16,339 nt of DNA from an uncultured Collinsella sp. (GCA_905197385.1 CAJJYO010000009.1:1-16339); one strand, 5' to 3'. Shown: positions 7,087-14,337, counted from the stretch's first letter. Numbers and translations: made by a program. Notes: a model not told the origin generated them from the letters alone.

Positions 7087-8031
7087 ATGCCCGCGCTTAT
7101 CACCCATCATCTGTTTGGCGAGGAAAGCATCGACCGTCTTCCACAGGGCGTCATCACGTCCGATGAAGAGCGCATTGCCTTTATCTTGGGCAACCAAGGC
7201 CCCGACCCGTTTTTCTTTCACATTCTGACACCGCGTGTTTCCGACTGCACGCTGCTGGCGCAGGTCATGCATCGGTCGCGCATGTCTCGTCAGTTCGCGT
7301 GCCTGCGCGACGGCGTGTCGCATCTGCTGCCGCGCGACGCCAGCTTGGGTCGTGCCTTTGCGCTGGGCCTGCTGTCTCATTACGTGCTCGACCGCAACGC
7401 TCATCCCTTTGTCTATGAGCAGCAGTTTGGCATTGTCGAGTCCGATTCAGAGCTTGAGGATTCGAGCAGTCAGGTCCATGCCGTGATCGAGAGCGACCTG
7501 GATGTGCTGATGCTGCAGCTTAAACGCGATGGCGCTACGGTCGACGATTACCCGCCGGCGGGCGAGATCGTCACCACCGATCGCATCAATCGCGTGGCCG
7601 GCGTGCTGATGAGCTATGTTGCCGGACGCGTGTACGGCATTGACATTCCGGCGGGGGAGTACGGTGCTGCCGTTGCCAATATGCAGCGACTTTACCGCGC
7701 GATTGAGCCGGCCGGCTCCGCAAAGACGCGCGCGATCTCGCTGGTTGAGGGCTTGGTGCACGATTACTCGCTGCTCGACGGCCTTGCTCATCGCGTGACG
7801 ACGGAGTTGCCCGAGCGCACCGGTAACCTGGGCCATCTGACATGGAAGAATCCCTTTACCGACGAGGTCTCGAACGAGAGTTTCCCCGAGGTCTTTGATC
7901 GCGCGCTGGGCGATTACGAGTGCACGGTCGCACGTTTTATCGAGACCGGTGACATGGATGCCGTGACCAGTCACGTCAACTACAGCGGTCGCGTGCTCAA
8001 TGCCGATGAGGAGTTCGACCGCGAGGAATAG
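7087..8031 (+). CDS. Zinc-dependent phospholipase C family protein
   Basis: The protein has 314 residues and no signal peptide, so it is probably cytoplasmic. It matches the Zn-dependent phospholipase C family (bacterial PLC/S1-P1-like helical fold) through MPALITHHLFGEE at the N-terminus (His7, His8), GNQGPDPFFFH (35-45, Asp40), His63, and LSHYVLDRNAHPFVYEQ (His98, Asp102, His106), then a His131/Glu135 pair. These fit the His/Asp ligands of a multi-zinc site. Known members hydrolyse phospholipids when exported; an unexported member may act on another phosphoester, so the true substrate is uncertain. ATG 7087 is chosen over an in-frame GTG at 7057 because GAAAGGA lies five bases upstream of it. 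The gene stands between a regulator and a transporter in the same direction with about 100-base gaps. Confidence 0.75.
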   Translation: MPALITHHLFGEESIDRLPQGVITSDEERIAFILGNQGPDPFFFHILTPRVSDCTLLAQVMHRSRMSRQFACLRDGVSHLLPRDASLGRAFALGLLSHYVLDRNAHPFVYEQQFGIVESDSELEDSSSQVHAVIESDLDVLMLQLKRDGATVDDYPPAGEIVTTDRINRVAGVLMSYVAGRVYGIDIPAGEYGAAVANMQRLYRAIEPAGSAKTRAISLVEGLVHDYSLLDGLAHRVTTELPERTGNLGHLTWKNPFTDEVSNESFPEVFDRALGDYECTVARFIETGDMDAVTSHVNYSGRVLNADEEFDREE

Positions 8032-8132
8032 GGCTCGTGCGTGCCCCTTTGCCGAATCCTTACCGGTGCTTCTGGACAATTGGGGTACGATGAACTAACT
8101 GCATATCGGGCAAATACGAAGGGTCCCTGTCC

Positions 8133-9392
8133 ATGAAATACACCAAGCTCGAGCGTAACTGGGTTATGTACGATGTGGGCAATTCGGCCCTCGTGCTGCT
8201 CAATACCTCGGTGGTGCCCATTTACTTTAACGCCATCAATACCGGCGCTTCCTCGGCCGACCTGGTGGTCGCTTGGGGCAATGCGCAGACGATCGCCTCG
8301 CTGGTCATCGCCATGCTCATGCCCATTCTGGGCGCGCTTGCCGACTACGCCGGCAACAAGATCAAGTTCTTCTTGGGCTTCTTCCTCACGGGCCTGGTGC
8401 TTTGCCTGGCGCAGGCTATCCCAATGTCCGCCATGGCATTTTTGACCGTGTACGTGCTGTGCACCATCGGCCTTAACTCTTCTATGACGTTCTACGACGC
8501 CATGCTGCCCGACATTACCACCGACGAGCGCATGGACGCCGTGTCCAGCTCGGGCTATGCCTGGGGCTACATCGGTTCCACCGTGCCGTTCGTCATCTGC
8601 CTGGCGCTCATCATGGGTGGCCCCGCTCTTGGCGTCCCTACCATGCTGGCAACGCGTCTGTCGTTTATCATCACTGGTGCCTGGTGGCTCATCTTTACCC
8701 TGCCGCTCATTCGCACCTATAAGCAAAAGTACGGTCGCGAGCGCGGTCCCGAGGACACCATCGGCCACATCGTGGGCGGTGTGTTCTCCGAGGTCGGACA
8801 CACCATGCGCGAGATCGCCCACAACAAGACCGTGCTGGTCTACATGATCGCGTTCTTCTTCTATATCGACGGTGTGCACACGGTCATTTCCATGGCAACC
8901 AGCTACGGATCGGCCTTGGGCATCGATTCGACCCAGTTGGTCCTGGCGCTGCTCGTCACGCAGTTCGTGGCCTTTCCGTCCGCCATCATCTACGGCAAGC
9001 TTGCCGGACGCGTGGGCACGCTCAACATGATCTTGGTGGCAGTCGCCGCCTATATGGGCATTGTGCTGTTCGCCGCGTTCTTCCTAAAGACCGCCTTTGA
9101 GTTTTGGGTGCTTGCCATTATGGTCGGCCTGTTCCAGGGCGGCGTGCAGGCGCTCAGCCGTAGCTACTTTGGCCGCATTATCCCCAAGGAAAAGTCCAAC
9201 GAGTACTACGGCTTCTTTGACATCTTCGGTCGTTATGCAAGCGTTATGGGCACCTTCCTGGTGTCGGTCGTCACCTCGCTGACCGGCAACCCGTCGCTGG
9301 GCGTCCTTTCCATTGGTGTGCTGCTGGTCGTTGGCTTTATGCTGCTGGTCCGCCTGTCCCGCATGACTCGGGCGGCAGAGCATGCCGCATAG
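8133..9392 (+). CDS. Major facilitator transporter of the UMF1/Atg22-like type
   Basis: The product has 419 residues with about 12 hydrophobic segments and no signal peptide, as usual for the major facilitator superfamily. The N-terminus carries ERNWVMYDVGNSAL (residues 7-20), the hallmark of the UMF1/Atg22-like branch, and the second half has YFGRIIPKEKSNEYYGFFDIFGRYAS, a block typical of the same group (proton-coupled export of small molecules such as amino acids is known only for the eukaryotic Atg22). The substrate of the bacterial members is mostly unknown. The ribosome binding site is weak (GAAGGG about ten bases upstream). A possible -10 element TACGAT sits at 8086-8091, without a clear -35. 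The next gene is a glycosyltransferase 171 bases downstream behind a terminator, so this is likely a separate unit. Confidence 0.85.
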   Translation: MKYTKLERNWVMYDVGNSALVLLNTSVVPIYFNAINTGASSADLVVAWGNAQTIASLVIAMLMPILGALADYAGNKIKFFLGFFLTGLVLCLAQAIPMSAMAFLTVYVLCTIGLNSSMTFYDAMLPDITTDERMDAVSSSGYAWGYIGSTVPFVICLALIMGGPALGVPTMLATRLSFIITGAWWLIFTLPLIRTYKQKYGRERGPEDTIGHIVGGVFSEVGHTMREIAHNKTVLVYMIAFFFYIDGVHTVISMATSYGSALGIDSTQLVLALLVTQFVAFPSAIIYGKLAGRVGTLNMILVAVAAYMGIVLFAAFFLKTAFEFWVLAIMVGLFQGGVQALSRSYFGRIIPKEKSNEYYGFFDIFGRYASVMGTFLVSVVTSLTGNPSLGVLSIGVLLVVGFMLLVRLSRMTRAAEHAA

Positions 9393-9506
9393 GAGCGAGC
9401 GGCTATTGTGCCTGTCCACGGTACTCTTTTGGGGTTATCCGCAATAAACATTGCGACTTGCGAGCAATGATTTGCCCAAGTGGGTATGATGGAATCAGCT
9501 AGGTCG

Positions 9507-9543
9507 CGGGGCGTCGCCTGTGTTTGGCGGCGTCCCGTTTTTG
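9507..9543 (+). terminator. Terminator-like hairpin before the glycosyltransferase gene
   Basis: CGGGGCGTCGCC (9507-9518) pairs over 12 positions (two G-U type) with GGCGGCGTCCCG (9526-9537), followed by TTTTT. It lies 115 bases after the transporter stop and 20 bases before the next ATG. It may end the transporter transcript. A TATGAT at 9485-9490 just upstream leaves open that it acts as an attenuator in the leader of the glycosyltransferase transcript. Confidence 0.75.
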
Positions 9544-9563
9544 TGTTGCAGGGAGGGTAAGGC

Positions 9564-10751
9564 ATGAACGCCACAGTCGTGATTCCAACGTATTGGGCGG
9601 GCGATGACGCTTGCGCAAACGCCCCTGGCACCTATGACCATTCGACGCGACTCAACGCCGACAATCCCGAACTCGACCGCTGCCTGGCCTCGCTTGAGCA
9701 GGTACGTGACATCCCGCGCATCATCCTTTTGGTGGTCTGTCCCGTTTCTGCCACAGCCGATGTGTCGCTGCGCGTGCACGAGATTGTCGACGCGCATCCC
9801 ACGCTCAAGGTCACCGTTGTCACCAACACCCAGGCCTCGCGCATCGCAGACCGGGTTGCTCAGATCGCGCCCAAGGGTTCGGGCGAGTGCGTGAGCCTGC
9901 GAGGCTACGGTGCCATCCGCAATATGGGGCTAGCCTGTGCCGCTGTGCTGGGGCATGACGCGGTTATCTTTTTGGATGACGATGAGACTGTCATCGACGC
10001 CGACTTTATGAAGCGCGCGACCTATGCGTTGGGGCAGCAGACACGTCAGGGCTTGCCGATCTTGGTCAAGAGCGGCTATTTCTACGATCGCGACGGCTCG
10101 CCGCTGGCTCCCACGGACAAGGCGGGCATCTGCCATCGTTGGTGGACCAAGCGCATCGAGTTCAACCGTTGGATGAAAAAGGCGCTCTCGGGCACCCGCA
10201 TCTCGCGCTCCAACTACGCGTGCGGCGGCCTGATGGCCCTGCACGCCCGCGCCTTTACGCGTGTGGCCTTTGACCCGTTTATCACCCGCGGCGAGGACTT
10301 GGATTACCTCTTTAACATGCGCATGTTTGGCTACGACGTGTGGTTCGATAACGAGTGGACCGTGCGCCATCTGCCTCCGGAGTCCGAAAAGCGCTCACTG
10401 CGCTTTATGCAGGATGTATACCGTTGGTACTACGAACGGGCCAAGTTGACATTCGCCGCGCATCAAAAGGAGCTCATTCCCGTTACGGCGGCATCGCTCA
10501 TGCCCTACCCGGGCCCGTGGATTTCGCGCGAGCTCGACGACCGCGTGCGCAAGACCGCTATGGTCCGCAGCGTGTTTACCCGCGAGCATGAGGGCTACCT
10601 GCGCATCTGGCGCCATGGTATCGGCGAGGCAAAGGCCTATGCGCGCCAAAACGCTGCAAGCTATCTGCGTTTCCAGAGCTTTTGGCCCAAGATCATGGAC
10701 GGGCTTTGGCGTGACGCACAACTGATCAGTATCCTGGAGGGGGCCGAATGA
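9564..10751 (+). CDS. Family 2 glycosyltransferase
   Basis: The protein has 395 residues, no signal peptide and no membrane segment, so it should work in the cytoplasm or on the inner face of the membrane. It has a GT-A fold pattern: ATVVIPTYW at the N-terminus, a long first half with the nucleotide-sugar binding residues, the metal-binding DxD-type motif FLDDDE (136-141), and RGEDLDYLF (242-250), the acidic catalytic-base region typical of GT2, followed by His269. It transfers a sugar from an activated donor to a lipid, glycan or protein acceptor; donor and acceptor cannot be read. AGGGAGGG lies eight or so bases before the ATG. Its stop overlaps the start of the next kinase gene (ATGA, 10748-10751), so the two proteins are probably made in a coupled way. 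Confidence 0.85.
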   Translation: MNATVVIPTYWAGDDACANAPGTYDHSTRLNADNPELDRCLASLEQVRDIPRIILLVVCPVSATADVSLRVHEIVDAHPTLKVTVVTNTQASRIADRVAQIAPKGSGECVSLRGYGAIRNMGLACAAVLGHDAVIFLDDDETVIDADFMKRATYALGQQTRQGLPILVKSGYFYDRDGSPLAPTDKAGICHRWWTKRIEFNRWMKKALSGTRISRSNYACGGLMALHARAFTRVAFDPFITRGEDLDYLFNMRMFGYDVWFDNEWTVRHLPPESEKRSLRFMQDVYRWYYERAKLTFAAHQKELIPVTAASLMPYPGPWISRELDDRVRKTAMVRSVFTREHEGYLRIWRHGIGEAKAYARQNAASYLRFQSFWPKIMDGLWRDAQLISILEGAE

Positions 10752-12091
10752 TCGACCGCCGCGCCCAGCGCGATAGTTCAATATCAATCTTTCGCATCAT
10801 TGCCGTTGCCTGCGCCATTTGCGTGCTGGTGTACTTTATTTTTGCCTTGGTGACCGGTATCGAGCCGATCGCCACGGTGATTGCCTGCGCGCTGCTGTGC
10901 ATCTTTCTGTGCATCTTTATCTTTTTGACGCTCAATCCCGATTCGGTGCGCTCCCAGTACACCGAGGAGACGCTCTCGGTGGCCTCGGCCATGCTCGAGG
11001 ACATTAAGGGCGGTCTGACGCAGGAGTCGGCGCGTTTGGTGTGCCGGCGCATTTTGCCCGAGACGCGCGCCATGACGGTGGCCATCACCGACGAGGGCAA
11101 CGTGCTTGCCTGCGCGGGAGAGTTTGAGGAAAAACTACTGCCAGATTCTCCCATCCACACGCTTGCCACACGCTACGTTATCGAACATGGCATCGTGCAG
11201 TCGTTCAACCGTATGGTGGATGTCGTGGGCTCGGACGGCTCGCACAACCAAGTCCCCGCCGGCATTATCGCCCCCATCAAGGTAGGCGATCGTACCGTCG
11301 GCACGCTCAAGTTCTACTACAAGACCCCGCGCGCCGTCGACCGTACCCAGTACGCGCTTGCCTCGGGCTTTGCCGAGATCTTGTCCACGCAGCTCGCCAT
11401 CCACGAGCTCGAGGTGCAAAAGGAACTCACAGCGCGCGCTGAGGTGCGTGCGCTGCAGGCGCAGATTAACCCGCACTTCCTGTTCAACACGCTGAACACC
11501 ATTGCATCGTTTACGCGCACCGACCCGCTGCGGGCCCGCGAATTGCTTCGTGAGTTCTCATCGTTCTATCGTGCCACGCTCGACAACTCGGGATCGCTTA
11601 TTCCGGTCTCGCGCGAGGTTGCACAGACCAAGCGCTACCTTACCTTTGAGAAGGCCCGCTTTGGCGAGGACCGCGTGCTTGCGACGTTCGATGTGTCCGA
11701 GGACGTGGAAGATACGCTGGTGCCGGCGTTCGTGATCCAGCCGATTGTCGAGAACGCCGTACGTCATGGTATGGGCGATGACGACGCCCTGAGGATCGAC
11801 GTGACCGTTCACCAAGACGGCGAGGATGCAATCTTGATTGCCGTGGCCGATAATGGCGTGGGCATGGATGAGGGTACCGCCGCCAGACTGTTTGACGAGC
11901 GTTCTGCCCGTCCCGACGCCAGCTCTCCCCAGGGTGGCGGCGCCGGTGTGGCCATGCACAATATTTCGGAGCGCATCCATCGCTTTTATGGGCCGCACTC
12001 CTATACGCGTGTCGAATCGGCGCCGGGCAAGGGCACCAAAGTGCTCCTTCATCTTGATTTGTCAGAGAGCATCTTTGACATTCAAGAGTAA
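10748..12091 (+). CDS. LytS-type sensor histidine kinase (system 2)
   Basis: The protein has 447 residues: two membrane segments (about 14-36 and 40-62), a GAF-like domain (about 70-215), His243 in QAQINPHFLFNTLN as phospho-acceptor, and a HATPase domain with the N box IVENAVRH (Asn336), ADNGVGM (367-373) and a GGGAGVAMHN lid motif. The layout and motif blocks match the kinase at 4836-6221, for example ALASGFAEILSTQLA and ELTARAEVRALQ, so the two are paralogues. It starts within the end of the glycosyltransferase gene (4-base ATGA overlap) with GGAGGGGG upstream, which suggests co-transcription and translational coupling. The partner regulator begins 72 bases downstream. No large periplasmic sensor is present; the short loop between the two membrane segments and the GAF-like domain are the only possible input parts. 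Confidence 0.92.
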   Translation: MIDRRAQRDSSISIFRIIAVACAICVLVYFIFALVTGIEPIATVIACALLCIFLCIFIFLTLNPDSVRSQYTEETLSVASAMLEDIKGGLTQESARLVCRRILPETRAMTVAITDEGNVLACAGEFEEKLLPDSPIHTLATRYVIEHGIVQSFNRMVDVVGSDGSHNQVPAGIIAPIKVGDRTVGTLKFYYKTPRAVDRTQYALASGFAEILSTQLAIHELEVQKELTARAEVRALQAQINPHFLFNTLNTIASFTRTDPLRARELLREFSSFYRATLDNSGSLIPVSREVAQTKRYLTFEKARFGEDRVLATFDVSEDVEDTLVPAFVIQPIVENAVRHGMGDDDALRIDVTVHQDGEDAILIAVADNGVGMDEGTAARLFDERSARPDASSPQGGGAGVAMHNISERIHRFYGPHSYTRVESAPGKGTKVLLHLDLSESIFDIQE

Positions 12092-12163
12092 AATGAAAGG
12101 CTACGGGCTCAACGTCATGCGACGGATGCCCGGCGTAGTTAGTTGACGAAAGGTTTTATCCCT

Positions 12164-12880
12164 ATGCTGCGTGCGATGATTGTGGATGATGAGGCGCCGG
12201 CTCGCTCGGAGCTTCGCTTCCTGCTCGAGCAAACGGGCAAGATCGGCACGATCACGGAGGCGTCGAGCGTCCGCTCCGCCATCGAGATGCTTATGGAAAG
12301 TCGCGTGGATGTCGTGTTTCTCGATATCTCGATGCCCGGTGCCTCGGGCTTGCAACTTGCCGAGGCGCTGCATAAGCTCAAAAATCCGCCGGCGATCGTG
12401 TTTGTGACTGCGTATAGTGACCATGCGGTCGAGGCATTCGACGTGGATGCCGTCGATTATCTGATGAAGCCGGTCGAGGAAGCTCGCTTGGATCGCGCGA
12501 TCGAGAAGGTCATGCAACGCACCAAGCCGGTTACGGACAGCAAGGTGACCATCGAGCGTATCCCGGTGGAAAAGGGCGGCCGCAAGGTGCTCATTCCCGT
12601 GGACGACATTCGCTTTATCATGGCCAAGGACGATTACTCCTGCATCTATACCGTCGATGATCGTTTTTTGTCGACGACCTCGCTGGCGCAGTTTGAGGCC
12701 AAGCTCTGCGACTTTGGCTTCTTCCGTGTTCACCGCCGCTATATCGTCAACTTGGCGTGCGTCACGGATGTGGAGACGGTGCCCTCGGGCGCCATCCAGC
12801 TGGGCATTACGGGCGTCGACGAACGCGTGCCGGTTTCGCGCCGCCGCGTCGTGCCGCTCAAGAAGGCTCTGAGTCTCTAG
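12164..12880 (+). CDS. LytTR-family response regulator (system 2)
   Basis: From ATG 12164 the protein has 238 residues. The receiver domain shows Asp8/Asp9, phospho-acceptor Asp54 in VFLDISMPG, Thr82 in FVTAYS and Lys102 in LMKPVEE. The LytTR domain (about 130-235) shows FFRVHRRYIVNL and ends with RVPVSRRRVVPLKK. It is the partner of the kinase at 10748-12091 and a paralogue of the regulator at 6260-6994; the shared blocks include FLDIxMPGxSG and DAVDYxxKPVEEARL-like sequence. An in-frame TTG at 12143 would add seven residues, but the receiver starts cleanly at MLRAMIVDDE and GAAAGG lies ten bases upstream of the ATG. A strong terminator follows at 12887. Whether it controls the glycosyltransferase operon itself is inference. 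Confidence 0.92.
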   Translation: MLRAMIVDDEAPARSELRFLLEQTGKIGTITEASSVRSAIEMLMESRVDVVFLDISMPGASGLQLAEALHKLKNPPAIVFVTAYSDHAVEAFDVDAVDYLMKPVEEARLDRAIEKVMQRTKPVTDSKVTIERIPVEKGGRKVLIPVDDIRFIMAKDDYSCIYTVDDRFLSTTSLAQFEAKLCDFGFFRVHRRYIVNLACVTDVETVPSGAIQLGITGVDERVPVSRRRVVPLKKALSL

Positions 12881-12886
12881 CACACT

Positions 12887-12937
12887 GGCCCCGCAGCCCT
12901 GTAGACCCATCGTCTGCGGAGCCGTGGGGCCTTTTTT
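12887..12937 (+). terminator. Intrinsic terminator of the glycosyltransferase/two-component operon
   Basis: GGCCCCGCAG (from 12887) pairs with CTGCGGAGCCGTGGGGCC in its outer GGCCCC/GGGGCC (12926-12931) and inner GCAG/CTGC parts, followed by TTTTTT at 12932-12937. Confidence 0.85.
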
Positions 12938-12976
12938 GTATGTATCTGCCGAATCGTTTTTTGCGGAAGGGATCCC

Positions 12977-13444
12977 ATGAACAGTGCAAGCGCCAAGCGT
13001 ATCGACATCATCTCGGACACCCACGGCTATCTTTCGCCTGCGCTCTTGGACGAGCTTAAGGGCGCGGATCTGATTATCCATGCCGGTGACCTTACGTCGG
13101 AGATGGACTACGAGCACCTATGCACCATCGCCCCCGTGCGGGCCGTACTGGGCAACAACGATTACTACCGCGACTACGGCCCCGATGTAGACCGTCTTGC
13201 GCTCTTTACCTACGAAGGCCTTAAATTCGCCGTAGCCCACTACCGCGAAGACCTTCCGGTGGGATCCGTAGACGTAGCCATCAACGGCCACACCCACGTA
13301 ACCAAAGAAGCCCAAGTGGGCCGTTGCTTAGTCCTCAACCCGGGCAGCGCCAGCTACCCCAGAGGCACCCGAGGCCCCACCATGGCCAGAATGCTCGTAA
13401 AAGACGGCAAGATCATAAGCACTAAGTTTATTGACCTAGAGTAA
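12977..13444 (+). CDS. YfcE/MJ0936-like metallophosphoesterase
   Basis: The protein has 155 residues, the usual size of this small family, and no signal peptide. All binuclear metal-binding motifs are visible: SDTHG (13-17, Asp14 and His16), AGDLT (36-40, Asp38), LGNND (58-62, Asn61), His88 in FAVAHY, and INGHTHVTK (His105, His107), then the NPGS loop (121-124). It should hydrolyse a phosphodiester or phosphomonoester in the cytoplasm with Mn or similar metals; the natural substrate in this family is mostly unknown. The block at His88 reads AHY where better-known members have THG. GGAAGGGA four bases upstream of ATG supports the start. It sits between two strong terminators, so it is probably a single-gene unit. 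Confidence 0.85.
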   Translation: MNSASAKRIDIISDTHGYLSPALLDELKGADLIIHAGDLTSEMDYEHLCTIAPVRAVLGNNDYYRDYGPDVDRLALFTYEGLKFAVAHYREDLPVGSVDVAINGHTHVTKEAQVGRCLVLNPGSASYPRGTRGPTMARMLVKDGKIISTKFIDLE

Positions 13445-13451
13445 TCACAAC

Positions 13452-13485
13452 AAAAACGGGGGATGCAGATGCGTCCCCCGTTTCC
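13452..13485. terminator. Intrinsic terminator after the phosphoesterase gene
   Basis: AAACGGGGGA and TCCCCCGTTT form a long stem that continues inward (ATGC with GCGT, one wobble) around an AGAT loop, eight bases after the stop codon. It has an A-run before and a T-run after, so it could work in both directions. Confidence 0.88.
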
Positions 13486-13616
13486 ATTTGAGCCAATGGC
13501 CGAGCTTCAACAAGAACCTTAGACAACCTCGCCGCGGAGAACGCGGGCTAGCCGCGCCCGCAAAACTGGTTGAATAATGTGACGGCAGGGAGGGCTTCCG
13601 GGGCTGAGGGCGGGGG

Positions 13617-13701
13617 TTAAGTTTGTCGCGAGTTCCGCACGCAAAGGAAAGCACTTAATGTGCTTTCCGTCTTGCGCAGGACTGTAGAGCAGCAAACTTA
13701 A
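13617..13701. repeat. 85-bp nested palindrome
   Basis: The outer arms TTAAGTTTG (13617-13625) and CAAACTTAA (13693-13701) are exact inverse complements; the inner arms GGAAAGCAC (13646-13654) and GTGCTTTCC (13660-13668) are also exact and share nearly the same centre. Between them GTTCCGC-ACGCAA matches TTGCGCAGGAC imperfectly. The whole can form one long stem-loop or cruciform. It may be a palindromic repeat or part of a structured RNA. Confidence 0.6.
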
Positions 13702-13721
13702 ACAGCGGGCCGCCCGGGCCG

Positions 13722-13757
13722 GGAATCCGCCCCCGCGCACAGGAGGGGATTCCTTTT
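13722..13757 (+). terminator. Terminator-like hairpin before the rpsL promoter
   Basis: GGAATCC (13722-13728) pairs with GGATTCC (13747-13753), with extra CC/GG pairing inward, followed by TTTT and G. No upstream gene needs it on this strand, since the phosphoesterase already has its own terminator. It may end a non-coding RNA from 13486-13720 or shield the str operon from read-through. Confidence 0.55.
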
Positions 13758-13812
13758 GTGTAGGCTTTGCGGAAATATGGCTATTTTGGGATACGCCCGA
13801 CGGCGTGGTCTG

Positions 13813-13841
13813 TTGACGGCACAGCTAACGCCACGTATCCT
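13813..13841 (+). promoter_or_regulatory. Sigma-70-type promoter of the str operon
   Basis: TTGACG (13813-13818), a 17-base spacer and TATCCT (13836-13841) give a near-consensus housekeeping promoter. A start near 13848 would leave an 87-base leader before rpsL, which holds an AGGGG/CCCCT hairpin (13861-13878). Confidence 0.72.
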
Positions 13842-13934
13842 ATCGAACTGCGTGTTTCGTAGGGGGATGCTGACCCCTCGATTCAAGCCGTTGCACTTTA
13901 CAGAAAGCTGGAATCATTCGAGAAGGAGTACGCT

Positions 13935-14312
13935 TTGCCTACTATTAACCAGCTGGTTCGCCAGGGCCGTCGTTCCGTGCCCAAGAAGTCCAAGAACGCT
14001 GCTCTGCAGCACAACTCCCAGAAACGCGGCGTGTGCACCCGCGTCTTCACCACGAGCCCCAAGAAGCCGAACTCGGCTCTTCGTAAGGTTGCCCGTGTTC
14101 GCCTTGTCAACGGCATCGAAGTTACTGCTTACATCCCGGGTGAGGGCCACAACCTGCAGGAGCACTCCATCGTGCTCGTCCGCGGCGGTCGTGTCCGTGA
14201 CCTCCCTGGTGTCCGTTATCACGTCATCCGTGGCGCCTACGACGCTGCTCCGGTCCAGAACCGTATGCAGGCCCGTTCCAAGTACGGTGCTAAGCGCCCC
14301 AAGGCTAAATAA
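13935..14312 (+). CDS. rpsL: 30S ribosomal protein S12
   Basis: The protein has 125 residues and sits in the decoding centre of the small ribosomal subunit, where it checks codon-anticodon fit. It aligns along its whole length with bacterial S12: [11 protein letters not shown] at the N-terminus, [33 protein letters not shown] and the C-terminal [14 protein letters not shown]. Lys43 in SPKKPNSA is the usual residue at the streptomycin site. Position 88, in [13 protein letters not shown], is Arg (codon CGT) where the canonical residue is Lys. The start codon is TTG at 13935, with AGAAGGAG six bases upstream; no ATG or GTG in frame fits the known N-terminus. It is the first gene of the str operon, with rpsG 73 bases downstream, behind the promoter at 13813-13841. 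Confidence 0.98.
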   Translation: MPTINQLVRQGRRSVPKKSKNAALQHNSQKRGVCTRVFTTSPKKPNSALRKVARVRLVNGIEVTAYIPGEGHNLQEHSIVLVRGGRVRDLPGVRYHVIRGAYDAAPVQNRMQARSKYGAKRPKAK

Positions 14313-14337
14313 GCCAGATAACGTTTTGATACTTTCG

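Larger units (their letters stand above)
13486..13812. other. Structured non-coding region upstream of the str operon
   Basis: No convincing gene lies in this stretch of more than 300 bases. It is GC-rich and full of self-complementary sequence: GC-rich hairpins around 13528-13560, the nested palindrome at 13617-13701 and a terminator-like hairpin at 13722-13757. The minus-strand frames here are only about 70 codons, have no ribosome binding site and read like translated repeats. I could not match it to RNase P RNA, tmRNA, 6S RNA or SRP RNA by eye. Confidence 0.5.

Noticed and set aside
13445..13740. Minus-strand frames of about 70 codons in the gap before the str operon, with TNLTPALSP-like text
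   Set aside because: No ribosome binding site, and this kind of text commonly comes from translating palindromic repeats.
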